DNA from: an uncultured Croceitalea sp.
GTDB taxonomy: Bacteria; Bacteroidota; Bacteroidia; Flavobacteriales; Flavobacteriaceae
Assembly: GCA_947495075.1 (NCBI GenBank)
Contig: CANLXH010000001.1
Coordinates: forward strand, 1,240,001-1,304,000
Reading direction: 5' to 3'
Length of the DNA stretch: 64,000 nt
Below, in pieces: positions 27,486 to 35,939 of this stretch; position 1 is the first letter of the stretch; the number at the start of each line of letters is the position of its first letter. Position numbers and translations under genes: made by a program. The notes under the pieces were generated by a model. It did no database searches and was not told the origin of the DNA. It saw only the letters and a list, made by a program, of their open reading frames with translations.

Positions 27486-27941
27486 TTAATTTTCTAATAT
27501 CTGCTCTGCGTGCTGCTTTGCTTTTACTTTATCGATAACTCTTTCCACTACTCCATCTTCATTAATAATAAATGTAGTTCTATGGATACCATCAAACTCA
27601 CGGCCCATGAATTTTTTAGGTCCCCAAACACCAAAAGCATTAATTACTTCATGGTCAGTGTCTGCTAACAATGGGTATTCAAATCCAAATTTCTCTCTAA
27701 AATTAGCCTGTTTACGTTGAGAATCCTCACTAACTCCCAAAATTTCGTAGCCAGCTTTCTTTAAGTATTTTATGTTTTCATTCAGATTACATGCCTCATT
27801 GGTACAGGTTGGTGTATTAGCTCTTGGGTAGAAAAAGACAATTAATTTTTTACCCGAATAATCAGATAAACTTATTGTATTTCCATCTTGGTCTTTTGCT
27901 GAAAATTCAGGTACTTTATCACCAACTTTTAAAGTATTCAT
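27486..27941 (-). CDS. bcp: Thioredoxin-dependent peroxiredoxin, Bcp/PrxQ type
   Basis: A 151-residue thiol peroxidase that reduces hydrogen and alkyl peroxides. The ATG at 27941 (MNTLKVGDKVPEF) gives the family length; an upstream in-frame ATG at 27986 would add 15 unneeded residues and run into the divergent promoter region. The catalytic motif YPRANTPTCTNEACNL holds the peroxidatic Cys and the resolving Cys five residues on, typical of PrxQ. The segments KLIVFFYP, GVSEDS and HRTTFIINEDG match. It is divergent from nth. Confidence 0.93.
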   Translation of the reverse strand: MNTLKVGDKVPEFSAKDQDGNTISLSDYSGKKLIVFFYPRANTPTCTNEACNLNENIKYLKKAGYEILGVSEDSQRKQANFREKFGFEYPLLADTDHEVINAFGVWGPKKFMGREFDGIHRTTFIINEDGVVERVIDKVKAKQHAEQILEN

Positions 27942-27988
27942 ATCAAATATGATTTTGTTTAAATTATTTTTGATAAAACTAAACAAAA

Positions 27989-28651
27989 ATGACCAAACAG
28001 GAAAAAGTAAACTTCACAATTGTAACTTTAAATAAACTTTACCCTACTATTCCCATTCCTTTAGACCACAAAGACCCATACACATTATTAATCGCTGTGC
28101 TTCTCTCTGCTCAAAGTACAGATGTTAGAGTCAATAAGATTACACCACTACTATTTGCTAGAGCTGATAATCCTTATGATATGGTAAAAATGACTATTGA
28201 TGAAATTCGTGATATTATTAGACCCGTTGGTTTATCTCCTATGAAATCTAAAGGTATTCATGGACTTTCAGAGATTTTAATAGCAAAATATAATGGAGAA
28301 GTCCCTAAAAAAATTGAACTTTTAGAAGAACTACCAGCTGTTGGTCATAAAACTGCAAGTGTTGTAGTTTCACAAGCTTTTGGAATTCCTGCTTTTCCTG
28401 TAGATACACATATTCATAGACTTATGTATAGATGGGGTTTTACCAATGGTAAAAATGTAGTGCAAACTGAAAGGGATGCAAAACGACTATTCCCAAAAGA
28501 AATTTGGAACGAGTTACATCTTCAAATTATTTGGTATGGTCGAGAATATTCTCCAGCAAGAGGTTGGGATTTAGAAAAAGACATAATTACGTCTACAATT
28601 GGTAGAAAAACTGTCTTAAACGATTATTATAAGAATAAAAAAAGCCGCTAA
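27989..28651 (+). CDS. nth: Endonuclease III lacking the iron-sulfur cluster
   Basis: DNA glycosylase/AP lyase of base excision repair that removes oxidised pyrimidines. The 220-residue protein has the helix-hairpin-helix LEELPAVGHKTASVVVSQAF with the catalytic Lys at 121 and PVDTHIHRL with the catalytic Asp at 139. The C-terminal four-Cys loop that holds [4Fe-4S] in E. coli Nth is absent; the region reads YGREYSPARGWDLEKDII, and the whole protein has no cysteine. The last three codons and stop lie inside a terminator stem. It should still be active by the conserved pair, but cluster-independent. Confidence 0.92.
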   Translation: MTKQEKVNFTIVTLNKLYPTIPIPLDHKDPYTLLIAVLLSAQSTDVRVNKITPLLFARADNPYDMVKMTIDEIRDIIRPVGLSPMKSKGIHGLSEILIAKYNGEVPKKIELLEELPAVGHKTASVVVSQAFGIPAFPVDTHIHRLMYRWGFTNGKNVVQTERDAKRLFPKEIWNELHLQIIWYGREYSPARGWDLEKDIITSTIGRKTVLNDYYKNKKSR

Positions 28652-28665
28652 TAGCGGCTTTTTTT
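28637..28665. terminator. Terminator overlapping the nth stop codon
   Basis: A-run, AAGCCGCTA and TAGCGGCTT arms (28642-28660) and seven T. The nth stop TAA at 28649-28651 is in the centre of the hairpin. It is symmetrical, so it can also serve the minus-strand small ORF ending at 28682. Confidence 0.88.
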
Positions 28666-28681
28666 CCAAAATGTAAATTTT

Positions 28682-28825
28682 CTAGTTCAAAGTAGTTTCG
28701 AACTGCATGTTGTTGTAATCAATGACGTGCATTGATTTTGAAAATCCTAACAAAAACTTTACCGTCTCTGGTCTAGCCTTCGTGATTTTACAAATTTGTT
28801 GTTCTTCAGAGTAAATTTCTTCCAT
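28682..28825 (-). CDS. 47-residue conserved small protein downstream of sigma factor
   Basis: Small ORF of 47 residues, opening MEEIYSEEQQICKITKARPE and ending YNNMQFETTLN. It is soluble, with no signal or helix in the membrane. The sequence looks protein-like (amphipathic, FLLGFSKSMHVIDY) and I have a memory of very similar 46-47 residue proteins beside this sigma factor in other Flavobacteriaceae, which I cannot check. It lies 71 bases downstream of the sigma-factor stop on the same strand and just before a terminator, so it is likely the last gene of that unit. A role in regulating the sigma factor is only a guess. Confidence 0.62.
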   Translation of the reverse strand: MEEIYSEEQQICKITKARPETVKFLLGFSKSMHVIDYNNMQFETTLN

Positions 28826-28896
28826 ATTCTAGCGTTTTGTTATAAATAGATAACGGCGCTAAAATGGAAATATTGTGAGATTCGTTCTAAGGCAGA

Positions 28897-29478
28897 TTAA
28901 TTCGTTAAAACGATATTATTCCGTTCAACAATTTTTCTAAGGTTAATTAAAGCATATCTCATACGCCCTAAAGCCGTATTTATACTTACACCTGTATTCT
29001 CAGAAATCTCTTTAAAACTCATGTCTTTGTAGATACGCATTACCAATACTTCTTTTTGGTCATCTGGTAACTCATCAATTAAAGAGCTTAAGTCAGAATC
29101 TATCTGGTCTTTAATTAACTGCTTCTCTGCATTTAATTTATCATCATGAATAACCGAAAAGATATTGAAGTCATCACTGCCCTCAAATTTTGGCATTCTT
29201 TTGTTTTTGCGAAAATGATCTATAATAAGGTTGTGTGCTATACGCATCACCCAAGGTAAAAATTTACCTTCTTCACTATATCTACCCTTCTTTAAAGTCT
29301 TGATAACCTTAATAAAGGTATCTTGAAAAATGTCTTCAGTAACATCTCTGTCTAAAACTTTAGAATAAATAAAGCTGGAAATTCTTTGGTTGTGACGGTT
29401 AATAAGTACTTCAAGAGCCTTTTCATCTCCGCCAATATAATCTTTTACTAGTATCGAGTCTTCGATTTGCAGTTCCAT
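28897..29478 (-). CDS. ECF-type RNA polymerase sigma factor
   Basis: A 193-residue sigma-70 family factor of the ECF group. Region 2 is seen in HNQRISSFIYSKVLDRDVTEDIFQDTFIKVIKTL and PWVMRIAHNLIIDHFRKNKR (parts near residues 29-98); region 4 in LPDDQKEVLVMRIYKDMSFKEISENTGVS with a helix-turn-helix, followed by TALGRMRYALINLRK. No anti-sigma gene is next to it; the 47-residue ORF follows and uvrA diverges. The leader upstream contains two palindromes (29504-29532, 29572-29581). A broad, conserved regulator in Flavobacteriaceae, target genes unknown. Confidence 0.92.
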   Translation of the reverse strand: MELQIEDSILVKDYIGGDEKALEVLINRHNQRISSFIYSKVLDRDVTEDIFQDTFIKVIKTLKKGRYSEEGKFLPWVMRIAHNLIIDHFRKNKRMPKFEGSDDFNIFSVIHDDKLNAEKQLIKDQIDSDLSSLIDELPDDQKEVLVMRIYKDMSFKEISENTGVSINTALGRMRYALINLRKIVERNNIVLTN

Positions 29479-29503
29479 ACAAATTACTTTTTGGTTAACA
29501 TAT

Positions 29504-29532
29504 AAAGCCTCCTTTAGTAGGATAAAGGCTTT
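29504..29532 (-). promoter_or_regulatory. Inverted repeat in the sigma-factor leader
   Basis: AAAGCCT at 29504-29510 pairs with AGGCTTT at 29526-29532 across a 15-base centre that itself pairs in part (CCT/AGG). It lies 26 bases upstream of the sigma-factor ATG, so it would be in the mRNA leader. A second 10-bp palindrome ATAGGCCTAT lies at 29572-29581 and could be an operator. Function of both is unproven. Confidence 0.35.
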
Positions 29533-29699
29533 GAGTTATTAGTTATTAAATAAAAAAGTAATTATTGCTGTATAGGCCTATCAGATTTTAATTACACACC
29601 AAATATAGATAGAAGGGATTCCTTCAAAAAAACTATGTTGTGATATGCGTTATTTTAGATGTCAAAGTTAATATAATAGTCATTAACTACATTCAATCG

Positions 29700-29707
29700 T
29701 ATCTTTG
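29700..29707 (+). promoter_or_regulatory. Candidate -7 element for uvrA
   Basis: TATCTTTG fits TAnnTTTG and lies 18 bases ahead of the uvrA ATG. I see no good TTG element at the expected distance upstream, so only the -7 box is supported. Confidence 0.4.
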
Positions 29708-29725
29708 AACATTAAATATACGTAA

Positions 29726-32503
29726 ATGCTTTCCCTTAAAGACGTCGATTCTAAGCAAAATATTATCATAAAAGGTGCCAAACTCCATAACCTCAAGAAT
29801 ATAGATGTAATTATCCCTAGAAATAAACTTGTAGTTATTACAGGATTGTCCGGTTCTGGTAAATCTAGCTTGGCTTTTGACACTTTATATGCAGAGGGTC
29901 AAAGAAGGTATGTGGAAAGCCTTTCTTCATATGCGAGGCAATTTTTAGGGAAACTGGACAAACCTAAAGTAGATTATATAAAAGGTATAGCTCCCGCGAT
30001 AGCTATTGAACAAAAAGTAAATTCTACTAATCCACGTTCTACAGTTGGTACTACAACAGAGGTCTATGACTACTTAAAACTATTATTTGCTAGAATAGGT
30101 AAGACCATCTCCCCTGTTTCTGGCAAAGAGGTTAAGAAAGATGTAGTTACAGATGTTGTAAATCATGTAAAGACATTTGAGGAAGGAACAAAACTATTGT
30201 TACTTGCCCCTATAGTTATTAAGGAAGATAGAGATAGTCTAAAATCATTAGAATTATTTTCAAAGCAAGGCTATGCTCGTATTAAATATAAAGGTAAAGT
30301 ACTACGTATAGATCAAGTACCTAAGGATATAGGAAAGGAGTTTGACCTAGTAGTGGATAGAATTGTAGTTAAGACTGATGAGGATTTTCTAAATAGATTA
30401 GGCAATGCTGTAGACAATGCTTTTTTTGAAGGTAAAGGAAGATGTAGTATTGAAATATTAGAAACTGGAAAACAAACACAGTTTAGTAATCAGTTTGAGT
30501 TGGACAATATGAAGTTCTTAGAACCAAATGTTCACCTCTTTAGTTTTAATAATCCTTATGGCGCTTGTCCTAAATGTGAAGGATATGGAGATGTTATAGG
30601 TATAGATGAAGATTTGGTAATCCCTAATACAGCACTCTCTGTTTATGAAGAAGCTGTTTTCCCTTGGCGTGGTGAAAGTATGGGGTGGTACAGAGAGCAG
30701 TTGGTAAATTCTGCTTACAAGTTTAATTTCCCCATTCACAAACCTTGGTTTGAATTGTCTGATGAGCAGAAACAATTGGTCTGGGATGGTAATGACCATT
30801 TCATAGGAATTCATAAATTCTTTGAGCAGTTAGAAGAAAAAAGTTATAAAATACAGAATCGGGTTATGCTTTCGCGCTACCGCGGAAAAACCAAATGCGC
30901 CGTATGCAAAGGTAAAAGGCTTAGAAAAGAAGCTAGCTATGTAAAAATCAACGGAAAGTCTATTTCTGATATTATTGAACTACCTATTAAAGACCTTGTT
31001 GTGTTTTTTGAAGAACTACAACTTTCAGAACATGACCAGGCCATTGCAAAAAGATTATTAAAGGAAATCAACACTAGGCTAGACTTTTTAAGTAAAGTAG
31101 GGCTAAGTTATCTGACCTTAAATCGAAAATCCAACACCCTATCCGGTGGTGAAAGCCAACGTATTAATCTAGCAACTTCTTTAGGCAGTAGTTTGGTGGG
31201 CTCCATGTATATTTTGGATGAACCTAGTATAGGTTTACATCCAAAAGACACGGAGAATCTAGTCGAGGTATTAAAATCCCTTCGTAATCTTGGGAATACG
31301 GTAATTGTAGTGGAACATGATGAGGATATTATGAAAGCTGCTGATGAAGTAATCGATATTGGCCCAGAAGCTGGTACGCTTGGTGGCGAAGTAGTTGCCA
31401 CAGGACCTTTAAGTGAAATTCTTAAATCTAAGTCCTTAACAGCATCATACTTAAATGGTACTATGGAGATCAAAGTTCCGGCAGCACGCCGTAATTCTAT
31501 AAACTACATCCAGATTGTAGGTGCTCGCGAGAATAATCTAAAAAATATTAATGTCACCTTTCCTTTAAATATGCTTACTGTTGTTACAGGTGTTTCAGGC
31601 AGTGGTAAAAGTACTTTGGTTAAAAAGATTTTATACCCATCTATATTAAAGGAAACTGGAGGTTATGGAGAAAAAGCTGGGCAGTTCACAAAGATTGAAG
31701 GAAAGTATAGCAATCTAAAGCATGTAGAATTTGTAGACCAGAACCCTATTGGGCGCTCATCACGTTCTAACCCAGTTACCTATATAAAAGCATACGATGA
31801 TATAAGAGCACTTTTTGCCTCTCAAAAATTAAGCAAACTACGTGGGTACCAAGCAAAACACTTTTCATTTAATGTAGATGGTGGCCGATGCGAAAAATGT
31901 AAAGGAGAAGGTGAGATTACTGTAGAAATGCAGTTTATGGCAGATGTACATTTAGAATGTGATGTTTGCGAGGGAAAACGCTTTAAGAAAGAAGTCTTAG
32001 AAGTAAAATTTGAAGGTAAAAGCATCAATGATATTCTAATGCTAACCATTGACGATGCTATTGAACATTTTAAAACCTTTAAAAAAGATAAAATAATAAA
32101 GAAGTTACAACCGCTACAAGATGTAGGTTTAGGCTATGTGACTTTGGGACAGAGCTCCTCTACCCTATCTGGTGGTGAGGCACAGCGAATAAAACTAGCT
32201 TCCTTTTTGGTAAAGGGCAACACCAAAGAAAAAGCCCTCTTTATTTTTGATGAACCTACAACAGGACTTCATTTTCATGATATAAAAAAGCTTTTAAAAT
32301 CTTTTGATGCACTTATTGATAAAGGACATTCTGTCATTGTAATAGAACACAATATAGAACTCATTAAATGTGCTGACTATATTATAGACCTTGGTCCAGA
32401 AGGCGGTGAAAATGGTGGGAACTTATTAGCAGAAGGCACTCCAGAAGAAGTGATACAAAGTAAGGGTTCTTTTACGGCGAAGTATTTAAGGGAGAAATTA
32501 TAG
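29726..32503 (+). CDS. uvrA: Excinuclease ABC subunit A
   Basis: DNA damage sensor of nucleotide excision repair, a dimeric ABC-type ATPase. The 925-residue protein has both ATPase modules: Walker [14 protein letters not shown] near 40 with signature [15 protein letters not shown] near 475, and [13 protein letters not shown] near 625 with signature [15 protein letters not shown] near 812. Zinc-finger cysteines occur in [27 protein letters not shown] and CDVCEGKRF. Full length with no disruption. It diverges from the sigma-factor gene. Confidence 0.97.
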   Translation: MLSLKDVDSKQNIIIKGAKLHNLKNIDVIIPRNKLVVITGLSGSGKSSLAFDTLYAEGQRRYVESLSSYARQFLGKLDKPKVDYIKGIAPAIAIEQKVNSTNPRSTVGTTTEVYDYLKLLFARIGKTISPVSGKEVKKDVVTDVVNHVKTFEEGTKLLLLAPIVIKEDRDSLKSLELFSKQGYARIKYKGKVLRIDQVPKDIGKEFDLVVDRIVVKTDEDFLNRLGNAVDNAFFEGKGRCSIEILETGKQTQFSNQFELDNMKFLEPNVHLFSFNNPYGACPKCEGYGDVIGIDEDLVIPNTALSVYEEAVFPWRGESMGWYREQLVNSAYKFNFPIHKPWFELSDEQKQLVWDGNDHFIGIHKFFEQLEEKSYKIQNRVMLSRYRGKTKCAVCKGKRLRKEASYVKINGKSISDIIELPIKDLVVFFEELQLSEHDQAIAKRLLKEINTRLDFLSKVGLSYLTLNRKSNTLSGGESQRINLATSLGSSLVGSMYILDEPSIGLHPKDTENLVEVLKSLRNLGNTVIVVEHDEDIMKAADEVIDIGPEAGTLGGEVVATGPLSEILKSKSLTASYLNGTMEIKVPAARRNSINYIQIVGARENNLKNINVTFPLNMLTVVTGVSGSGKSTLVKKILYPSILKETGGYGEKAGQFTKIEGKYSNLKHVEFVDQNPIGRSSRSNPVTYIKAYDDIRALFASQKLSKLRGYQAKHFSFNVDGGRCEKCKGEGEITVEMQFMADVHLECDVCEGKRFKKEVLEVKFEGKSINDILMLTIDDAIEHFKTFKKDKIIKKLQPLQDVGLGYVTLGQSSSTLSGGEAQRIKLASFLVKGNTKEKALFIFDEPTTGLHFHDIKKLLKSFDALIDKGHSVIVIEHNIELIKCADYIIDLGPEGGENGGNLLAEGTPEEVIQSKGSFTAKYLREKL

Positions 32504-32817
32504 TAAAAGGGAAAATGAGGTTTCGTTTTTGTCCAACTAAAATGAGTATGAGCCCAAGTTGTTAGAAGTATTGAAGTTTCTGGTTCTCATTATCCTCCCA
32601 TAGTACTCAATCCGCATTTTCATTTTAGTGTTTGCAATTAGCTTTTTCTATTACAATAGTTCTTAAATCATTAGTCAAATGGTTCTCAATAGTGAGGTCA
32701 AACATTATCCGTTTATTATCTTCATCTAAAAATATTGCTTTGTCAGCGGTTCTCTTCGACTCTGCTTAGGGAGAAGCACGAAATAGCAAAAACAACCTGT
32801 AATTATCATAATCTACC
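32504..32817. other. Intergenic region with gene remnant and repeat fragment
   Basis: The 314 bases between uvrA and the convergent serine hydrolase gene hold no full gene. A protein-like open frame is present on the minus strand at 32625-32765 (listed separately). At 32752-32780 TTCTCTTCGACTCTGCTTAGG resembles the TTCGACTTCGCTCAGTAGAA insert of the repeat at 37511-37530. No terminator with a clear T-run was found after uvrA. Confidence 0.5.
32625..32765 (-). pseudogene. Possible C-terminal gene remnant, 46 codons, no start
   Basis: Open from a TAA at 32766-32768 to a TAA at 32625-32627 and reading KAIFLDEDNKRIMFDLTIEN, then HLTNDLRTIVIEKANCKH. The composition is that of a normal soluble protein, yet there is no start codon at its beginning (one internal ATG leaves only 26 codons). 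The repeat fragment abuts its 5' side, as if a gene had been cut by a repeat. I cannot name the family. A chance open frame is possible. Confidence 0.3.
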
Positions 32818-34224
32818 TTAATTAGCAACCGCTACTTTCTCAAAAATATTTATATTCCCAAGAGACATATATCTAATTTTTCCTTTTTTATCTTTTTTAA
32901 AACCCATTGTTCGTTCTCCATCTGTGCTTCTAAATAATAATGAGCCTATTTGATAAAAAATACGGTTAAAGCCAGAAAGCGTATTATCATCATTAACTTT
33001 AAGTTCCCAAAATTTTTGTTCGGCACTATCTGGGCAAGTTTGACAATTAGATAACCAAACATATTTACCAACAAATGGTGTTAAATCCCCTTCAATTTTT
33101 TCCTTAGTCGTACTATTAATCGGTTTAGTTTCAATAAGTTCATCAAGAATACTCTGTATAGCTAAATGTCTTAAGTTGGTACCCTCATGATGATGTACTA
33201 CAAAAATTCCGAGATTTTCTTCTGGTATTAAAGTCATAAATGAACTATAACCCAACATTTCTCCTCCATGATTAATAGCGGGAATTCCATTCCATTTTCT
33301 TTCATAAAGTCCGTAGGTAAAACCATCTACATTTGGATGTATAGAAAGTTGCTGTGTCAACATTTTATTAACTAAACTTTTATCTAGAATTTTAGTATTT
33401 CCAATACTACCCTCATTTAATAGCATTTGCATGTACTTACCCATATCTGTGACTGTGCTATTTATAGATGAAGCAGGGAAAGTGTGATACCACTCCCAAG
33501 GTTGCGGTATATTAATGTTGTTATACATTTCATAACCAAGAGCGGCTATAGCACCATGATCTTCTGGTAAATTAATACTAGTCATATGCATTCCAAGAGG
33601 TTCCCAAATATTCTTTTCCATGTAGTTTTCGAGAGTGAGCTGGCTTAAATTTTCTACTAAAAGCCCTGAAAGGGCTATACCATAAGTAGAATAAGCTGTT
33701 ACTTCCCCAGGTTCGCGAATCCTTTTTATTTTAGTTTTAAAAAAATTAGCAAGTGGTATTAATTCATTTTCATTAAATACACGTCTACCGCCAAATTCAT
33801 CAAAACCAGCACTATGTGTTAATAGATGATGAGAGGTAACATGTTTATTAAATGTCTGCGGAATCTGGAATGAAGTGAGATAAGGATTAATATCTTCTTT
33901 CAGTTGTATTGCGTTACGTTCTATCAGTTGCAATAAGGATAATGCCGTAAATGATTTTGTAATAGAACCAATGCGAAAAATAGTGCTATCTGGATTAATG
34001 TAATTTATTTCTTCTCCTAAACTGTTAAAGCCATAGCCCTTTTTTAATATAGTTTGTCCGTCTTTAACAATAATAAAAGCAGCTCCAGGAATACGCTGTT
34101 CATGCATCGTAACTTGAAATAAAGAGTCAAGTTTTGTTTCTAAGAATTGAGTTTCATTTTGAGAATGTCCAGTAAAAAAAGATATGACCAAACAAAGTGT
34201 AAAAACTAATCTAGCGTATTTCAT
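32818..34224 (-). CDS. Secreted serine hydrolase, class C beta-lactamase/PBP-like
   Basis: A 468-residue exported protein (signal MKYARLVFTLCLVISFFTGHSQ) of the beta-lactamase (AmpC/EstB/PBP4*) family. SITKSFTAL carries SxxK (nucleophile Ser and general-base Lys), TAYSTYGIALSG takes the place of YxN with Thr instead of Asn, and INHGGEMLGYSS gives HxG. A C-terminal segment of about 110 residues follows with CQTCPDS, absent from AmpC. Such proteins are usually peptidases or esterases rather than antibiotic-resistance enzymes. The AraC regulator gene lies upstream on the same strand, 76 bases away, and may control it. Confidence 0.85.
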   Translation of the reverse strand: MKYARLVFTLCLVISFFTGHSQNETQFLETKLDSLFQVTMHEQRIPGAAFIIVKDGQTILKKGYGFNSLGEEINYINPDSTIFRIGSITKSFTALSLLQLIERNAIQLKEDINPYLTSFQIPQTFNKHVTSHHLLTHSAGFDEFGGRRVFNENELIPLANFFKTKIKRIREPGEVTAYSTYGIALSGLLVENLSQLTLENYMEKNIWEPLGMHMTSINLPEDHGAIAALGYEMYNNINIPQPWEWYHTFPASSINSTVTDMGKYMQMLLNEGSIGNTKILDKSLVNKMLTQQLSIHPNVDGFTYGLYERKWNGIPAINHGGEMLGYSSFMTLIPEENLGIFVVHHHEGTNLRHLAIQSILDELIETKPINSTTKEKIEGDLTPFVGKYVWLSNCQTCPDSAEQKFWELKVNDDNTLSGFNRIFYQIGSLLFRSTDGERTMGFKKDKKGKIRYMSLGNINIFEKVAVAN

Positions 34225-34300
34225 ATTTTAATAATGTGTATTAAACATTACAAATATGGAATAACCAACAGTAAACTTATTGTAAAAAATTGCACAGTTT

Positions 34301-35104
34301 TCAACTGACAAAAGTAGATTGAAATTCTAAGGGGTTAACTCCAGTATATTGTTTGAAATATTTGTAAAAATGAGCGTTGTCGTAGAACCCACAATCAATA
34401 GCAACATCAAAAATGGGACGACCGCATCTTAATAAAGATTTGCTTTTATCTATTCTCTTTAGAATTACAAACTGTTTAGGTGTTAATCCAGTTTCTTGTT
34501 TAAATAAGCGTATAAACTTGTATTTATTAATTCCATATTTAGAAGCGATAGCTGTGAGTGAAAAATTCTCTTCATTAACTATAAGTTCTTTTAAAAAAAG
34601 CCTCAAACTATCATCAAATCTATTATCGTTCTTGTTTAACCCAGACTTTGTAAGTAATACAGAAAGTGAATTGAAAAAAAAAATTTCGAAACGCACATCT
34701 AAAAGATGTTGTTTTTTAGAAAGCCACAAGAAATCACTAAAAAGCTTTTTGTCATAAATAACTCTTTTTTTGAGTTTTATATTATTTGTACCAACTAAGT
34801 GCTTAATTAGCGTTGGTGGTACATAGAAAGTGATAAATGAATTGCCTATTTCAGAATCGCAAGGGGTTGCATGCAACTCATTTGGGTTTGTTATTGCAAT
34901 TGAACCAACTGATGCTACAAACGACCTATCTATTAAATCTGTATGAAAATTATTTTTTGTTATTAATGAAATATTATATGTTTCATGCTTATGTAAAGGA
35001 AAGTTTATAGTACAGTTTTGAGCATTTAACAATTCAATTCCGTCAAGAATTGGTGCCTTTAAATATTCATTTATGTTAGTTTCTTTAATCAAATTGTAAA
35101 ACAC
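34301..35104 (-). CDS. AraC family transcriptional regulator
   Basis: A 267-residue regulator with a GTG start. The N-terminal half is a cupin-like ligand domain (NFPLHKHETYNISLI and ITNPNELHATPC, near 33-82). The C-terminal 100 residues are the double helix-turn-helix of AraC proteins: SLTAIASKYGINKYKFIRLFKQETGLTPKQFV in pieces near 177-208, and FDVAIDCGFYDNAHFYKYFKQYTGVNPLEF near 226-255. It is located ahead of the serine hydrolase gene on the same strand, the natural candidate target. The inducing ligand is unknown. Confidence 0.9.
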   Translation of the reverse strand: MFYNLIKETNINEYLKAPILDGIELLNAQNCTINFPLHKHETYNISLITKNNFHTDLIDRSFVASVGSIAITNPNELHATPCDSEIGNSFITFYVPPTLIKHLVGTNNIKLKKRVIYDKKLFSDFLWLSKKQHLLDVRFEIFFFNSLSVLLTKSGLNKNDNRFDDSLRLFLKELIVNEENFSLTAIASKYGINKYKFIRLFKQETGLTPKQFVILKRIDKSKSLLRCGRPIFDVAIDCGFYDNAHFYKYFKQYTGVNPLEFQSTFVS

Positions 35105-35422
35105 TAAGGGTTTTCTGATTATAGTACTTATTTTATTATTCCCAGTTTCAATCAGTTATGCATTCTATAACGAAGTTCGTAGAAAAGTTTTAGTAATTCT
35201 ACACCCACAAGTTACTTATTCTAAACCAGTTTTTAACAAGTAGATTTCTGACTTGCTTCGCAAGATACTTTCAATCAAAATATATTTTGATTTCAGTAGT
35301 GTTCGAAATGACTAAAAACCCAAAAGTCATTTCGAAATGATTGATTCTATGAATCAAGATTGAGAAATCTATAGTACTTTTAGTAAATAAAAAAAGAAAC
35401 CCTCTAGTAATAATTTGCATGT
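35105..35422. repeat. Intergenic composite palindromic element
   Basis: The 318-base gap holds no gene. Between TAGATTTCT (35241-35249) and its near-complement AGAAATCTA (35363-35371) lie four further hairpins: CTTGC-TTC-GCAAG (35252-35264), the perfect 20-mer palindrome with arm AATCAAAATA (35273-35292), TTCGAAATGACT with AGTCATTTCGAA (35302-35313, 35325-35336), and TTGATTC-TAT-GAATCAA (35341-35357). TTCGAAATGAC-type repeats are common between genes in marine Flavobacteriaceae. Confidence 0.7.
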
Positions 35423-35851
35423 ATGAATATTGAAATACCAAATTGGATTATCATTGCAGGCGGAATTGGGCAAATTTTCACTGCTTTAGTTTATCCGTAT
35501 ATAAGACATAAAGTTTTTGATTGGTATACCGATGTAAAACAACTAAAACCTTTAAATCAAGAAATTGCTAAAACTTACGGTAGATATATTCAAGGACTAA
35601 ACTTCTCTTTTGGGCTTATTGCTATCTTAATCCCTTCCGACCTAAAGAACCAAACTCATCTTGCTCTGGCATTAACGGGTCTTATCGGTGCTTATTGGGT
35701 GGGCAAAGTTGCTACACAAATTGCCTATTATCCCATGTATCAAATTCCACAAAAGGCACTCTTTAAATATGGTGGTTATGGCATGAATTTATTGTTCGTT
35801 TTCTTCGCTGTAGTATATACATTACTTTTTATTTACAACTTAAATGTCTGA
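35423..35851 (+). CDS. Four-helix membrane protein of unknown function
   Basis: A 142-residue membrane protein with hydrophobic stretches near 7-26 (WIIIAGGIGQIFTALVYPYI), 58-72 (LNFSFGLIAILIP), 80-95 (LALALTGLIGAYWVG) and 118-138 (MNLLFVFFAVVYTLLFIYNL). The loop between the first two holds KVFDWYTDVKQLKPLNQEI. I do not recognise a named family. It is a monocistronic gene bounded by the palindromic repeat region upstream and an 88-base gap downstream. Confidence 0.65.
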   Translation: MNIEIPNWIIIAGGIGQIFTALVYPYIRHKVFDWYTDVKQLKPLNQEIAKTYGRYIQGLNFSFGLIAILIPSDLKNQTHLALALTGLIGAYWVGKVATQIAYYPMYQIPQKALFKYGGYGMNLLFVFFAVVYTLLFIYNLNV

Positions 35852-35939
35852 TTTTAAATAAGTTGATTTTTTTGGCACGCTGTTTGGTATTAACTAATCG
35901 GAAAGTAAATAGTTACTTCCAGAATTTAAACCTTATAGT

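Noticed and set aside
32818-34224. Antibiotic-resistance beta-lactamase
   Set aside because: The YST motif, extra C-terminal domain and length favour the general serine hydrolase group; no resistance gene claim is justified.
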